Below, one piece after another: positions 36,150-48,034 of a DNA stretch of 64,000 bases. The notes below the pieces were generated by a model. That model ran no database searches and had not been told where the DNA came from. It was given only the letters and a program-made list of their open reading frames with translations. This stretch comes from Ectobius pallidus (lineage: Eukaryota; Arthropoda; Insecta; Blattodea; Ectobiidae), in assembly GCA_964059195.1 (NCBI GenBank), contig CAXKWD010000005.1:96795882-96859881 (forward strand), read 5' to 3'. The position numbers and the translations under genes are program-made. The stretch's first letter is position 1; each line of letters starts with the position of its first letter.

Positions 36150-38370
36150 ACTAGCATGTGCCCGCGGCTTCGCCCGCGATAATTATTTCAAAAATTAAAA
36201 ATTAAGAGCATAATAGTTAAATCATTATAATTATTAACTCCTAAATCACGTGGACTACATACCACGATTAGATAGCGTCGCCTGGTAAAAGCGACCTCAG
36301 ATTCGAGTTGCTTGGCCCAGAAAACCCTGGTATAGTTTCGTTCAAATCAAACAATGTTTCACCATACAGTATTTAGGCCTATATTGATTATCCCTCTTCC
36401 GTGTTGGTTGAAAATTTAATATGTCTACGGGCCTTAACATTCTAAACAAATGAATCGACCAGCGTGGGCTTACAACATTCAAGCGATCGCGATGCTTTTA
36501 TTTCCACGGTATGACAAAAATAGCCAAAGACAACTGCAATTGATTTGACATTGAAATGTATTACTGAAATCTGATGCTTCGACAGCGCGAATCACGTTTT
36601 CTGCCAGTTTTTCACTCATAACTCGCGAACGAAAGCTAAAATTAAAAATTCGGCTTCGAGGTGCATTCGCCCACCTTTCAGTCCATCTATCTTTAAAATT
36701 TCAGATCTCTGCGTTCAGTAGATTTCGATGGGCATCGTGGACAGACAGACAAACAGCATGTGCCCGCATGTGCCCGCGGCTTCCCCCGCGATAATTATTT
36801 CAAAAATTAAAAACTAAAAATTAAGAGCATAGTTAAATCATTATAATTGTTAACACCTAAATCACGTGGAGTGCATTCCACGATTAGGTAGCGTCCCCTG
36901 GTAAAAGCGACCTCAGATTCGAGTTCCTTGGCCCAGAATACCCCTGTACAGTCAGTTTCGTCCAAATCGAACAATGTTTGGCCATATTTAGGCCTATATT
37001 GATTATCCCTCTTCCGTGTAGGTTGAAAATTTCATGTCTTCGGGCCTTGATATTCTAAATAAATGAATCGTCCAGGATGGTCTTACAAAATCAAGCGATC
37101 GCCCGCGATAATTATTTCAAGAATTAAAAATTAAGAGCATAATAGTTAAATCATTATATTTATTAACACCTAAATCACGTGGAATACATGTCACGATTAG
37201 ATAGCGTCGCCTGGTAAAAGCGATCTCAGATTCGAGTTCCTTGGCCCAGAAAATCCCTGTATAGTGAGTTTCGTCCAAATCGAACGATGTTTAACCATTT
37301 TAGGTCTATGTTGATTACCCCTCTTCCGTGTAGGTTGAAAATTTCATATGTCTACGGGCCTTGGCATTCTAAACAAATGAATCGACCAGCGTGGGCTTAC
37401 AACATTCTAGCGATCGCGATGCTTTTATTACCACAGTATGACAAAATTAGCCAAAGCCAACTGCAATTGATTTGACATTGAAATGTATTACTGAAATCTG
37501 ATGCTTCGACAGCGCTAAAATCACGTTTTCTGCCAGTTTTTCACTCACAACTCGCGAACGAAAGCTAAAATTAAAAATCCGGCTTCGATGCGCATTCGCC
37601 CACCTTTCAGCCCATCTATGTTTAAAATTTCATATCTCTGCGTTCAGTAGATTTCGCTGGGCATCGTGGACAGACAGACAAACACGTCCTTTTATTATTT
37701 TAAGATAGCATGAGCACCGCGGCTTCGCCCGCGATAATTATTTCAAAAATTAAAAATTAAGAGCATAATAGTTAATCATTATATTAACACCTAAATCATG
37801 TGGACTACATATCACGATTAGATAGCGTCACCTGGTAAAAGCGACCTCAGATTCGAGTTCCTAGGCCCGGAAAACCCCTGTATAGTGAGTTTCGTCCAAA
37901 TCGAACAACGTTTGACCATATTTAGGCTAATATTGATTATCCCTATAATAATAATAATAATCCTCTTCGGTGTAGGTTGAAAATTTCACATTATGTTTGC
38001 GTGCCTTGACATTAAAAACAAATGAATCGACCAGCGTGAGCTACAACATTCAAGAGATCGCGATGCTTTTATGTCGAAGGTTTGACAAAAATAGCCAAAG
38101 CCTAGTGTAATTGATTTGTATTACTGAAAACTCATGCTTCGAAAACGGAATAAATACACGTTTTCTGCCCGTTTTTCACTCATAACTCACGAACTAAAGC
38201 GAAAATTAAAATGCCGGCTTCGAGGTGCACATTCCGACCCTTTAGTCCGCCTATGTATAAAATTTCAGATCTCTGCGTTGAGTAGATTTCGCTGGGCATC
38301 GCGGACAGACGGAGGACAGACGGAAGACAGACAGACGGAGGACAGACACTTCCTTTTATTAATATAGATA
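36150..38370 (+). repeat. Four-copy cluster of a hairpin-headed repeat
   Basis: Copies begin near 36,152, 36,768, 37,097 and 37,710. The head is (actagcatgtg)cccgcggcttcgcccgcg, a GC-rich near-palindrome. Shared body words include cacgattagatagcgtcgcc, cgacctcagattcgagttcc, aaacaaatgaatcgaccagc and atctctgcgttcagtagatt. The end is ggacagacagacaaac followed by ccttttattaatatagata in the last copy. The second copy is truncated by about half and joined directly to the third. I cannot place this family in a transposon class; its coding potential is nil. Confidence 0.8.
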
Positions 38371-38419
38371 GATGTTTACAACCTGTGTTTTGCCAAAGGC
38401 ATATCACAGGGTATTTACA

Positions 38420-39790
38420 TATTTACAGATATAAAAGAGAACCTTTAATGTCTATTCTTGAAGGGTGCGGAAGATATTGCTGATGTAGTTTGTGACTTGA
38501 ACCGTGTTGATGTGAGTCTTCAGTACCTGGGGTAGATTTTGCCTTGTTAGAACTGCTGGCCGATCTTGTGAGAACAATGTACACTCTGTCAATAGATGTA
38601 TAGCTGTTTGTGGCGATTTTTCTGGGCAGTTGCATAAAGGGGAGGGTACTTTGTTAATTCTGTGAAGATATGTAAGGAAACGTCCATGGTTGGTGAGGAA
38701 TTGTGTGAGTATGTAGTTTGGCCATAAGGGTAGAGAAAGTCTATGGTGAATGGAGGGGATGAACTGTTTGGTGTGATGAGCAACCTCGGAGTGTATATAA
38801 GTGGCATTCCAGATGTTTATATAATAATGTAGCAGATGTTTCTTCGCCTGAGCCAACGGGATGGAATTATAGTCTATAGTGGTTTTATACGACGCTGCTG
38901 TCTTGGCTAAATAGTCCGCTCTTTCGTTGCCTGGGATTCCTGTATGTCCTCTGATCCAGTGTAGGTAAATATTAGTTATCTTCCTTAGAGATATCAATTT
39001 CTTTCTGATATAGACTGCTAATGGTTGTTTCGTTCTCTTGTTCTTTATAGCATGAAGTGCAGCTTGCGAGTCTACATGTATTGCGTAAGATAGGGATGTG
39101 TTTATTTTGTGTTGTCCTTCAATCCAGTCTATTGCCATTTGGATGCCAAGAAGTTCTGCTTGGAATACCGAGCATTCATTGTCCAGTCTACGGACCTCAG
39201 TATAGATCTCCTTGGTGTTTTCTATTACTTCCATGCCAGCTCCAACGTGATTGACAGTTTTTGATCCATCTGTGAAGATTTGTATGTTGGCTGCGCCGAC
39301 TGATCCTGAGACATCTACGGTTATATAGTTCTCCTTTGGATGGACTCCTCCACATCTAGTGGGAAGTTCTGCCCACTTGAGTTTCGGCACGACTGCGTTG
39401 GTGGGTCGACCTCTTCTACTAGCTTTTATGTCCTTATCGAGGAACAGGACTTGCTCTATTGGCATTGCACCTGCTATTGCTTGCATTGCTACGGTGGAGA
39501 GAGTTTTGTAAGCTTTGATCATGAATCTTAGGAACGATCTTTGGATCTGCGTCAATTTTAGTCTAGCTCTTTTTGATAATGATTGACTCTAGGTCTCCGA
39601 GGCGTATGTTATTACTGGGAGAATTGCATGACTATATATCGTACTGAGGTGATGGTACGATATGCCCCAAGTTGCTTTCTTCTTTCTTCTAATATTGTAA
39701 CGGTTCGGTCTCGTCCAGAATGGCTCGTCAACCTGAAGTACTTACAGTTTGTAGTCTCCACTTTTTATTAAGGAACCGACCACATCAGTC
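38420..39790 (-). mobile_element. 5'-truncated LINE (I/jockey-like, RNase H-bearing)
   Basis: Minus-strand remnant comprising the extreme C-terminus of a reverse transcriptase, a complete RNase H domain and a C-terminal Cys/His motif. The upstream end fades near 39,780, leaving only the last part of the reverse transcriptase (ATWGISYHHLSTIYSHAIL region). A TAG at 39,589-39,591 interrupts the frame where the family usually has tryptophan. It lies just beyond the hairpin-headed repeat cluster. A LINE of similar general type, but covering only the other half, is at 56,895-58,990. Confidence 0.8.
38452..39588 (-). pseudogene. RNase H domain of non-LTR retrotransposon ORF2 (partial)
   Basis: Open for about 378 codons with no ATG at its start; it is the tail of a polyprotein. 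Numbering from the TTG codon at 39,555: the RNase H catalytic acids are D96 (IFTDGSK), E134 (FQAELLG), D162 (HVDSQAA) and D214, with H204 in HWIRGHTGIPGNERADYLAK. This is a complete DEDD active site. A late Cys/His cluster (C308, C310, H320, C325) matches the conserved C-terminal motif of I- and jockey-type LINE ORF2 proteins. The reverse transcriptase needed for activity is missing and a stop lies upstream, so the copy is non-functional although this domain itself is intact. Confidence 0.85.
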
Positions 39791-40983
39791 AGCAGGTAAC
39801 ATCGAGATCCTCTTCTTTATCTGGGGCAAGGTTGGGTTTTATGACTATGGGCTCTTATAAATCTATGCTGAATAATAGTTCAAAGTTTAAACTGGTAAGA
39901 TTGGTATTTATTGTCTATAATAAATGCAATGGTATTGTTCTAATAATTATCAGAGCGTAGGTGATATTTCGTATGAATGTCAGAGCGGTAGAATGATCTT
40001 CCTACTATACTTCGGTAATTAAATGATGTGGAATTCTTGTCCTGTGAATTACCGTGGTAATAGTTCCTTAGGTATGTCGTCGACCAACAGTACTTACATG
40101 TCACACACTGAATTTAAGGATGGCACAGACTATAATTCAGTCTTACCGCAAGCTACCTGTTATAATATTGACTTTAGTATATTAATACTTGAAGTGACAG
40201 GGATCAATTCTCATCACTATAATGATACAGAACAGAAAGAAGTCCTACGACTCCTTCTGTAAACGAAGATCGAAGTTCAGTAACTCCCGTAGCCGATGAA
40301 GGCTAGAACAGAAGTGATTTCTAAAAATGGCGATCATTCTACTATCCCCTCGTTCATCTCAGATATCCCTACTTTATACACAAACAAATGACAACTTAGG
40401 TTATTACAATTATGATTGTTTTCTGTTATAAGCTTCTTTCTTATTGGTTACTGAGCTTCTAGCAACAGACCCTACTGACTTGATGCTCTCCCGCCTTGGA
40501 GCGTCTTCCTGTTCTACGAATTTGCGTGGAGTTCCGAGTAGAGTTATAGAGATCTGGTTTCCCAGCAGCTTTACTCAGAACTCCTCCTTTCAGTGCTTCT
40601 TAACTCTTTTCATCATGTTTTTAAGTGAATAGAACTGTATTTTGCTACAATAGCTGTCTCCGGTTTCCTGTGGTGACTGAATAGGAAAGCTGGACTTAAC
40701 TTGGAAAATACAGAGAATTTCGTCTCAAACATTCTGTGTTACAAATCTAAGTTTCATTTCATTTCACAGATAATATTAACTTTTAATATATCTTGTTATT
40801 CTTATGTTTTTATTTTATTAATTCTGTTCATTCTTTTATTAGTTCTGTAAATTTTAATATCAGATTTGTATTGCTTAATAATGTTTTAATCTTAATAATG
40901 TTTCAATCTAGTCTTAATACTGTTTCAATCTAGTTGCGTATCATAATCATGGTGTATATTCTGTTACCATGGTTATGATCATA
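39791..40983. other. AT-rich DNA, no supported gene
   Basis: Frames at 40,023-40,262 (79 codons) and 40,444-40,632 (62 codons) carry no recognisable domain. No repeat partner was found in this window. Confidence 0.4.
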
Positions 40984-42447
40984 TCAATATATAAAATCGA
41001 AAGTGTGTATGTATGTATGTATGTATGTATGTTTGTTTGTTTGTTCCTTATACAAATCTACATTTCTTTACCAATTTACACGAAATTTTGCACACGTGCC
41101 CAGTTAAGCCCGGGAAGTAACGCGGTCAACATTAAAATTCAAACAAATCACTCCTTCCCTTGACAATTATATAATTTCTGAGAATATTATACTGAAAAAA
41201 TGAAATGCTGTTTAGTTCACATGACAACAGTGTGTTGTTTACTGTGATCACATAGGGCCTTGGCAACTATATAATACTGGACTTTAACGAATTATGATTC
41301 CATCGATGTAATATATTGGCAAAAATAATTACTGAAAATGAAATCTACGAAAATAAAGCACAGTGTGATGTAGTCACATAACTTTCTCTACCCTCGACAT
41401 AAGAAATATTTTCTCACTTCACTTTTTGATGTAGAATAAGAGGTCGTATTGCAGGGACAACTTAAGTGTGTAAGTATGCTATATCAGAAGTCTATAAATA
41501 ATCCTTTCCGCTGATACGTTATCCATACCTGTAGGCTTTTTATTAGTTGAGAAATAGGGATGTTTATCATAGGCCATAAGCATGCGATGGAACATTTTCA
41601 GTCCTATGCTCGCAGTATATTATGTCCACCGCCGTCTCGAGAATTACACTGCCTGTCCATGCTTAATTTTAACATAGAGTTCAGAGTATTGTTAAATTGC
41701 CTAATTTCTCCAGTAGAGGCGACACAGTTCACACCCAGATAGCATGAAATTCCAGCATCACCGCCGTCTCGAGAATTACACTGCCTGTCCATGTTTAATT
41801 TTAATCTGGAGATCAGAGTATTGTTAAATTGCCTAATTTCTCCAGTAGAGGCGACACAGTTCACACCCAGATAGCATGAAATATTTCAGTTTCCGAGTTT
41901 ATACTTCAGAGGGCAACACAGCATACGGTAATGTAAAGGGTATTTCAGCTGGGTGTGAAAGGTGCTGCCATCTGTAATGTCGCCGCGTACGCAAAATTAG
42001 CCGTATAGGACAGGGAGTGTGTACACGAGTAATACAGTCTAGAAGGCAGTGATTAACCCGGGTTTTAGGGGAGGAAAGTATGAAAGTGATACTGCATTTC
42101 TCTTTTATTTCAACCCCGAAACGGTTGTATGGTAACATGAGAATGAGAAATAAAATTTTCCGTCAAGTCAATACATTCTTATGTAATTTATGTTTCTTCT
42201 TATTTCAACCCCTCCCAGGCATGATGTGTAGAAGCAACGAAATGCAGCATTCGACATCCTCTATGAACCATAAAAAGCTATATCTAGCGTTTTCTGATGG
42301 AATAGTTTGAGTGTGATAAATCTCTTTCTTCATTTCAAGTGTTACATACATATTATATAAGGACCTAGAGTTTCAAAATCGAAAGTCCTCCATGATTTCA
42401 AATTAAAAAATACAATGCCCGGGCGACGCCGGGCCTTTTCAGCTAGT
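40984..42447 (+). repeat. Interspersed repeat K, copy A, with nested hAT-like insertion
   Basis: Runs from tataaaatcgaaagtgtgta and a (TATG)n/(TTTG)n tract to a GC-rich end, cccgggcgacgccgggcctt ttcagctagt. A second copy lies in the opposite orientation at 61,941-62,930. Copy A is longer because of the insertion at 41,627-42,051. It contains short frames (for example 42,080-42,310) that recur in copy B but have no known domain. Confidence 0.75.
41627..42051. mobile_element. hAT-like element H1, copy 3 (reverse, rearranged)
   Basis: In the opposite orientation to copies 1 and 2: it starts CACCGCCGTCTCGAG and ends CTAGAAGGCAGTG. The first 130 bp are duplicated in tandem (second start at 41,760). 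The left flank is attatgtc. Repeat K copy B shows the empty site (attatgtc followed by ccggg). The right flank has decayed to attaac. This again supports an 8-bp duplication. Confidence 0.75.
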
Positions 42448-43255
42448 TATCTGATAAAGATATCCACAATGTTGTCTGTACGTATATGTAGGCTAAGTTT
42501 TAATTATTGCTGTTTTTAAGTGGGGATATTTTTTGGGCCTACGTAGTACAGAGTCACAATACTTTTATTTTTTACGTTCAGATATGTTCAAAACATTATA
42601 TAGTCTACTTATATACATTTAATGTTAACATTTTCCTTATTTTGTTATTATTATTATTATAAATATTATTGCTTAACTTATTTACGCTAGCGCTCGCTTT
42701 GTTTATTTCATTCTTGCCAGCTAAGAACTAAGCTATAACTGTCTAATATAGATTAAATTTAATAATTTTATTTATTTATTTGATGGTGTTTTTACAAACA
42801 CTGCATTTTTAAGAACCAGTTCTCAATGACTTTTGCCTTTTATAATAAAATATGTGCTTACATCGTACATTAACTATTAAGTATAGCTGGTGCCATCTGT
42901 CACAGCGCCTCGTACGCCAAATTAGACACATATAGGAGGCAGTACAGCAAACACGAATATTGGACAGTATGCGGATCACACGATGCTGTTTGCATCTCAC
43001 ATAAACCCTCTTTTCGCTGTGCAATGTTTACAGGAACACATTAATCAAACTGAGTCATGGTTGAAACTGGAATTATTCCACCCTTTCGATTTATGTAGAA
43101 AAGTATAGTTAATTAATATTTATTCAAGTTATCTAAATTATTATTATTATTTTCCGTATCAAAATTCACGTTCAGATTATTATTGTTATTTTGTAATTCC
43201 AAATTTGAAATATTAACTGTAAACAAAACGTACATATTCAAAATACAACGTACCA
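42448..43255. other. AT-rich DNA with a decayed H1 fragment
   Basis: No gene. The stretch 42,888-42,945 (ggtgccatctgtcacagcgc ctcgtacg) resembles the reversed H1 interior (tgctgccatctgt and gtacgcaaaattagcc), so it is probably an old H1 relic. Confidence 0.45.
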
Positions 43256-43480
43256 AATTCGTAATTCCAAACCGCGAATTGGTTTAGCCAATAAAAAGGC
43301 ATTACGTAAGCGAGAGTATAGCCAATCAGAGAAAAGCATTCTACAGCGCGAAACAGAGCGTCGGTAGAAGCTCACTCCACTACTGATCGTCAAACAGCAC
43401 AGACCGTCGTGTCGTGCTCCCTTGGAAAAGTTCGCGGCAATTAAAACCTACGCTATGGCGATTCCCACAGCCACATACGC
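43256..43480 (+). promoter_or_regulatory. Promoter-like region with two CCAAT boxes
   Basis: Less AT-rich than its surroundings, with tagccaataaaaaggc (43,288) and tagccaatcagagaaaa (43,320), two CCAAT motifs on the plus strand about 32 bp apart. A moderately GC-rich stretch with CpG follows. It lies upstream of a candidate first exon. There is no direct evidence of transcription, and no consensus TATA box at the expected distance. Confidence 0.35.
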
Positions 43481-43699
43481 AATACATACAGGACATGTAT
43501 AATCGTGTGAGTTACTTTAAATTGTGATTAGCAAGACAAAACAAATATCACGTAAGTAATGATATGTGAAACTTAAGTGGTGAACGACATACACACAGTA
43601 ACACAATCTACAAGCTACCAGTTTATAAATAAATTCCGTTAGATAAAGAATTATAGTGTGGTTATTATTTCAAAGATAGTAACTAGCTGTAAGATAGTA

Positions 43700-43790
43700 C
43701 CCTGAGATGATTCGTGCACCTGCCACTGAGTACAGCAGCCGTGGAGTTGAGGCGCGTAAAACAGCATGGACTCCGACTGCGAATTGAAGT
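43700..43790 (+). CDS. Candidate first coding exon of an unrecognised gene
   Basis: An ATG at about 43,767 (aaaacagcatggactccgac) opens a seven-codon frame (MDSDCEL) that reaches a good splice donor, gaattgaa then gtaagtac. An acceptor-like site (gttcatgtttttcag) lies at about 44,690-44,706. The reading frame then continues across the join for about 15 codons before a stop beside the tandem array. An alternative donor (cacgtaagtaatg) is at 43,552. Offered as a hypothesis only. Confidence 0.25.
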
Positions 43791-43845
43791 AAGTACTTTT
43801 ACCGAAGAAATCCTTCATCCCAACTAATCCCAATAGTCCACCTCA

Positions 43846-44435
43846 TGGTTTAAGAAGTGGAGAATCGGATTGAATCATGAAAAAACTCAAGCTGCGTGTT
43901 TCACCAAATGTTCCCTCAAAAGAGTGCCGAGACTCTCTTTGAATAATGTACGATTGGAATACAGAGCTGAAGCAAAATACCTTGGTGTAATCCTTGACCG
44001 AACGTTGTTATGGCATAGACATATAAAACTCGTGAAAGGCAAAGCCATAGGTAGAATCGTTCAGATTTTCCCGCTTCTTAAGTCAGGAGCAATCAACATA
44101 AAGAAGAAACTACAGCTATATAAGACTTTAGTGCTGCCTATATTAACTATGCTGCCCCTGCATGGGCTTATGCTCCTGTTGCTACTCTAGCACCATTACA
44201 AGTAGCACAAAACGAAGCTCTCAGATTAATTCACGGCTCAGACTGGTATACAAGAACTTCACAAATTCACGACGACTTGGAAATGCCACACGTACATGAA
44301 GTGCTCTGCGATTTAGTTGTTCGATTTTATGCGCGACTGAACCAGAGTCCGAATGCAATTGTGAATAAGCTTGGCCAATACGATGAACAGGACTTTCCAC
44401 GATACCGAACCCCCAAAATGGCTCTAAAAGTATAG
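43846..44435 (+). pseudogene. Jockey-like LINE reverse transcriptase C-terminal fragment
   Basis: The plus frame from 43,848 reads WFKKWRIGLNHEKTQAACF through EYRAEAKYLGVILDRTLLWH and LQLYKTLVLPIL. It then shifts by one base at about 44,147-44,150 into the frame AAPAWAYAPVATLAPLQVAQ and NEALRLIHGSDWYTRT, ending at TAG 44,433-44,435. The KYLGVxLD and AAPxW motifs are the thumb region of jockey-clade reverse transcriptases. It is truncated at both ends and sits in what would be the intron upstream of the tandem array. Confidence 0.8.
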
Positions 44436-44570
44436 TGAAGTTGTCAATACTGAAATCCCCCGAATTTGTGAGTGGTGGATTAATTAATTATGTGTAATAC
44501 AATCCTTGGTGTAAACAGTTTCATGTGTGGTCAGGGATCATAAGATTCGATGCCACAACACTCGTTGTAA

Positions 44571-44572
<2 letters not shown>

Positions 44573-44615
<43 letters not shown>
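44573..44615. repeat. (TA)n microsatellite
   Basis: About 20 uninterrupted TA repeats upstream of the tandem array. Confidence 0.97.
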
Positions 44616-44618
<3 letters not shown>

Positions 44619-45354
44619 GAGGCAGTGAATCTTCGAATCGGTGCTGAATGGGGAGGGGGCTTTGCTTAAATTCCATATTACATTGTTGTTCGTTCATGTT
44701 TTTCAGACCTTTAAAGAAGATTCTGTTTCGCAAAAGAAAAGAAAATAATGTCTGACTCAAATGAAAGTGCGCAGAATATTGATAATCATGCGGAATCCGA
44801 AAAGGCATAGTCCCAGAACAACTCCCCCCATTGTCGTGATATGGCTTCTTCACACGTCCGGCGCAATGTATTTGTTTCAACCGAGCCAGGGTGACCAACT
44901 AATACAACGGGTGCACAGTCGTCTGCATTGGTGACAGGCTGTTAGGTTAGGAACAGTCTTATTAGTGTTAGTGTTAGGTTAGGAACAGTGATATTGGTGT
45001 TAGTGTTAGGATGTTAGGTTATTAACAGTGATATTAGTGTTAGTGATATATAGAGCTTGATTAGCGGTAGTTGTGTGCATTTCGTTTTGTTATGTTGGTC
45101 ACAGTTCATCGCTAAACAACGTCACACAGGCAACGTCCAGTCATGCGATCTGTATAATTAATATGGCGGAAATATAGCTCCTTTTTGTCATTTTGTACTA
45201 TAAAAGAAAATGTAGTCTTTAGGGCGGGCGGGTTGGACTAAATCACTCGTGAAGACATCTTCTCTCCCGAGAATGATATGTGTTGAAATCCGTGTGTTTT
45301 AAACTGTTTTATGGAGATAATCTTGTGTTAAAAGATGGGGGGGAGTTGATATAG

Positions 45355-46175
45355 GATTTTACCTCCGAAAACATTGAGCGTAATCTTCATACAGATTCTG
45401 ATGTTGTGCCACCTGGTGATAAGGAGTCGTCTATTTCGCAAGAAGATTGTCTGCCCGGATCTTCTGAAAAATTTCAGGTTATTACTAGTAATGTTGTAAT
45501 TCCATGTCCAGATATCAGCATTCAGATGGTAGTTGATGCAGTAAGGAACTTCGATTTCTTATGGATTTCGGCAGATAAAGAAAATATTTCAGAATACCTA
45601 ATGAAAAATCATCCTAACCTTAAGGACAAAAACGTGTTACAGAAGCAACTGAATAACTTAATGAATAAGGCAATTGAAAAAAGTATATTCTTCTGGTTAA
45701 TGAGAAATATATTCTAGGAAAGAATATTAGCGAGACATTCACAGAATCGGAATTCAGAACAGATTCGGCAAGATCCAGGCCAATTGCTGCAGCTACCCAA
45801 ATTAAGGTCCATAGAAATGACGATCGTTCAGAAAAAGTAGCTGAGAAGTCAAAAGAAAGATCTGAAAATGTTTCCGAAAACACAAAGAATGCTGAAAAAC
45901 CTGAAAAGCGTCACGGTTTGATTCAACTCGAATCTCCGACTGCGAAGAAACCAAGAACTTGTCCTTCTCCGACGAGTTCAACAGAAACATCAGAATCAAG
46001 CCATGGAGCAAGTGGTTTAAAGGAAAGTGAGACAACTGAATTGCCGGATGAACTTACTGGTGAACTTCCTCCAATCGTTGAAAATCTTAAGAAGACTTCA
46101 CAAGACCTCCAGAAACCAGGACCCTACCAGTGTCAGCTGCTCGACAGTACTTCATTGGAAGATGAAAAGCAATAA
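45355..46175 (+). pseudogene. Unrecognised acidic protein, unit 1 (frameshifted)
   Basis: An acceptor-like gttgatatag precedes an open frame at 45,355-45,717 (120 codons, no early ATG), beginning DFTSENIERNLHTDSDVV and including VVDAVRNFDFLWISADKENI. It ends at TAG just after RNIF. The overlapping -1 frame is open from 45,678 to 46,175 (KNISETFTESEF, then the charged EKVAEKSKERSENVSENTKN, an NLS-like AKKPR, and a Ser/Thr/Glu-rich tail ending LEDEKQ). One missing A in the A run at 45,677-45,682 would account for the split. A poly(A) signal aataaa lies at 46,300-46,305. I do not recognise a family. The composition suggests a soluble, partly disordered, possibly nuclear protein. It could also be the gag-like region of a non-autonomous element. 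Confidence 0.5.
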
Positions 46176-47167
46176 TTTTGTTCAATTCTTATCTTCAATG
46201 TTGTCTACTCTGTGACCCCAAAATGTCAGTTTAAGAAGCGATAATTTCTTTCCTTTTAAAATAATATTATGTAAATGTATGTAAATGTTTACAACAGTTA
46301 ATAAAAAAATTAAGCTTCTTGATTTTAGTTTGGTAAAGAAAAAAGAAATAATAGGTATAAGTCTTATCTTCTTTTATGTAAAAAATGATCACTTTCAGTT
46401 TTATTTATTCTCCCGCAGATCTAGCAAATCTGTCTTCATTTTACTTTAGAGAACCTAACTTTTGAACTTTACGGAAGCAATGCTTCTCTGCGAAAGCCAA
46501 ACCTATGGGTGCCTACTGTTCTTCGAATTTTCCTTCGGTTATTTTCTTGACTACTAACTCAACTCTAATATAACTAGTTCATATTCCTGAACAATCATTA
46601 TTGTCTACATTAAGGTAATTTACAGAAAAGTATTTAATCATGAGACCGTGAAATATTAAACTCTTTAATAGTTTTGAAAGTATGAATGACCAAATTGTTT
46701 TCTGTAGTGGCACTTGGAACAAACATATGTATTTAATTCATTTGAAAGTCAATGGAAGCAAAGTCTTACACAAGTGTCCGAATCTGTTTTAGTTATGTGC
46801 TGATTTGATAAGATTGAGGTTAGTGTTTTGAACTCTATGGCACCTCGCTTGGTATCAACTGTTGTCAATCTAATAAATGAGCTAAGTGATATTAAGAAAT
46901 CATTAACTTAAACGAATCAAGAAAAAAATCGAGAGACAGATTATTCGTGTGACTGCATGCACTTCATGTCTTTAATTAGCAACGAGCTATGCAATATGAG
47001 TGAAAATCATGTTGCATTTAAAGAGGCAGTTTGATCAATTATCATACAATGTTAATTTTATTATGACAAAAGATTCAATGATTCTGATAACGGAATTCAG
47101 AATAAACATATGGATAATGTGGCTAAATGTCCTTTAGACCTAATGGGAATACAATATATTATAATAT

Positions 47168-48034
47168 TGTCACAAAGCCCAGAAAAGACTCGCCTAGAAA
47201 CTGACGGAAAAAGGAGTCACCCAGAAATTGCGAGAAACGACGGAGTCTAGAAAGATCGCGCTCCCCTAGTGGACGGGCGGCAGACGAGCGCTAGTGGGCG
47301 TGACAACGTCGGCGATTGGGCCGCGCTTCGTGAGGGAAGGCCTGTAGGGAGGAGCTTGTGCTAAGGGGTGTGCCCGCGCGGCGCAGCGCGCATTCCAGAT
47401 TCCACGCGGGCGGAACTTTCGAGGCATCGGCTCTGGAATATTCGTCGGGCCTATATAAGGGGCCGCGAGCGAGCTGAGTCAGTCAGAGTAACAGTAGCAG
47501 TCAGTCAGTGAATCAGAGTTGAGAGAGTCAGTTCTTAGCAGAGAGCAGGAGAGACAGTTCGTGAGTAGCAACGGCCAGTCAGAGGTAGTCAGTCCGCGAG
47601 GAGTGATGAGCCAGTCAATGGGTGAACAGTCAGTCCGTAACAGCGGGAGAGAGTCAGCGTCGGAGTGTGAACTGGACGGAGAGCACTGATCAGCGCGACT
47701 TCAAGTAAGTGTGACTTGAGGAGCTGAGGACCTGGACGGAGTGAACCGATCAGCGCAGCTGAGGACTTGGGAAGCTGAGGAGCCAGTGACCGGAGGGATT
47801 AGTCAACGGAGGGACCCGCGAGCGGAAGACCTAGTCAACGGGGAACTAGTGACCGGAGAGAAGGGTGAACGGAGGAACTAATGTACGGAAGAGTTGGTGA
47901 GCTGATCTGGATTGGACTGGGACAGTGCTGCGACGTGGCAGTGAGCACCGGACAGAAGAGTGAGTTGGAGAACATTCAGGAGTTTTCTGACTCTATTGAC
48001 CATTGTGTAATAGTAAATAAAGAATCCTCCGTCC
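47168..48034 (+). mobile_element. LTR (solo type), unit 1 copy
   Basis: Begins tgtcacaaagcccag, GC-rich, with a TATA box (ctatataagg, 47,451-47,460) followed by gtcagtcagag-type repeats and an aataaa at about 48,016 near its end. It lacks the last 19 or so bases seen in unit 3 because the tandem junction cuts it there. The sequence style (TG start, TATA, late poly(A) signal) fits an insect LTR retrotransposon. No primer-binding site or gag/pol adjoins it. Confidence 0.7.

Noticed and set aside
44930..45020. TTAGG telomeric repeat
   Set aside because: Only isolated gttaggttagg words occur within a loose minisatellite; there is no run of TTAGG units.
45670..45720. Programmed -1 frameshift in the unknown protein
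   Set aside because: No canonical X XXY YYZ heptamer in the zero frame at the A run; a one-base indel is the simpler explanation, so I kept only the frameshift observation.
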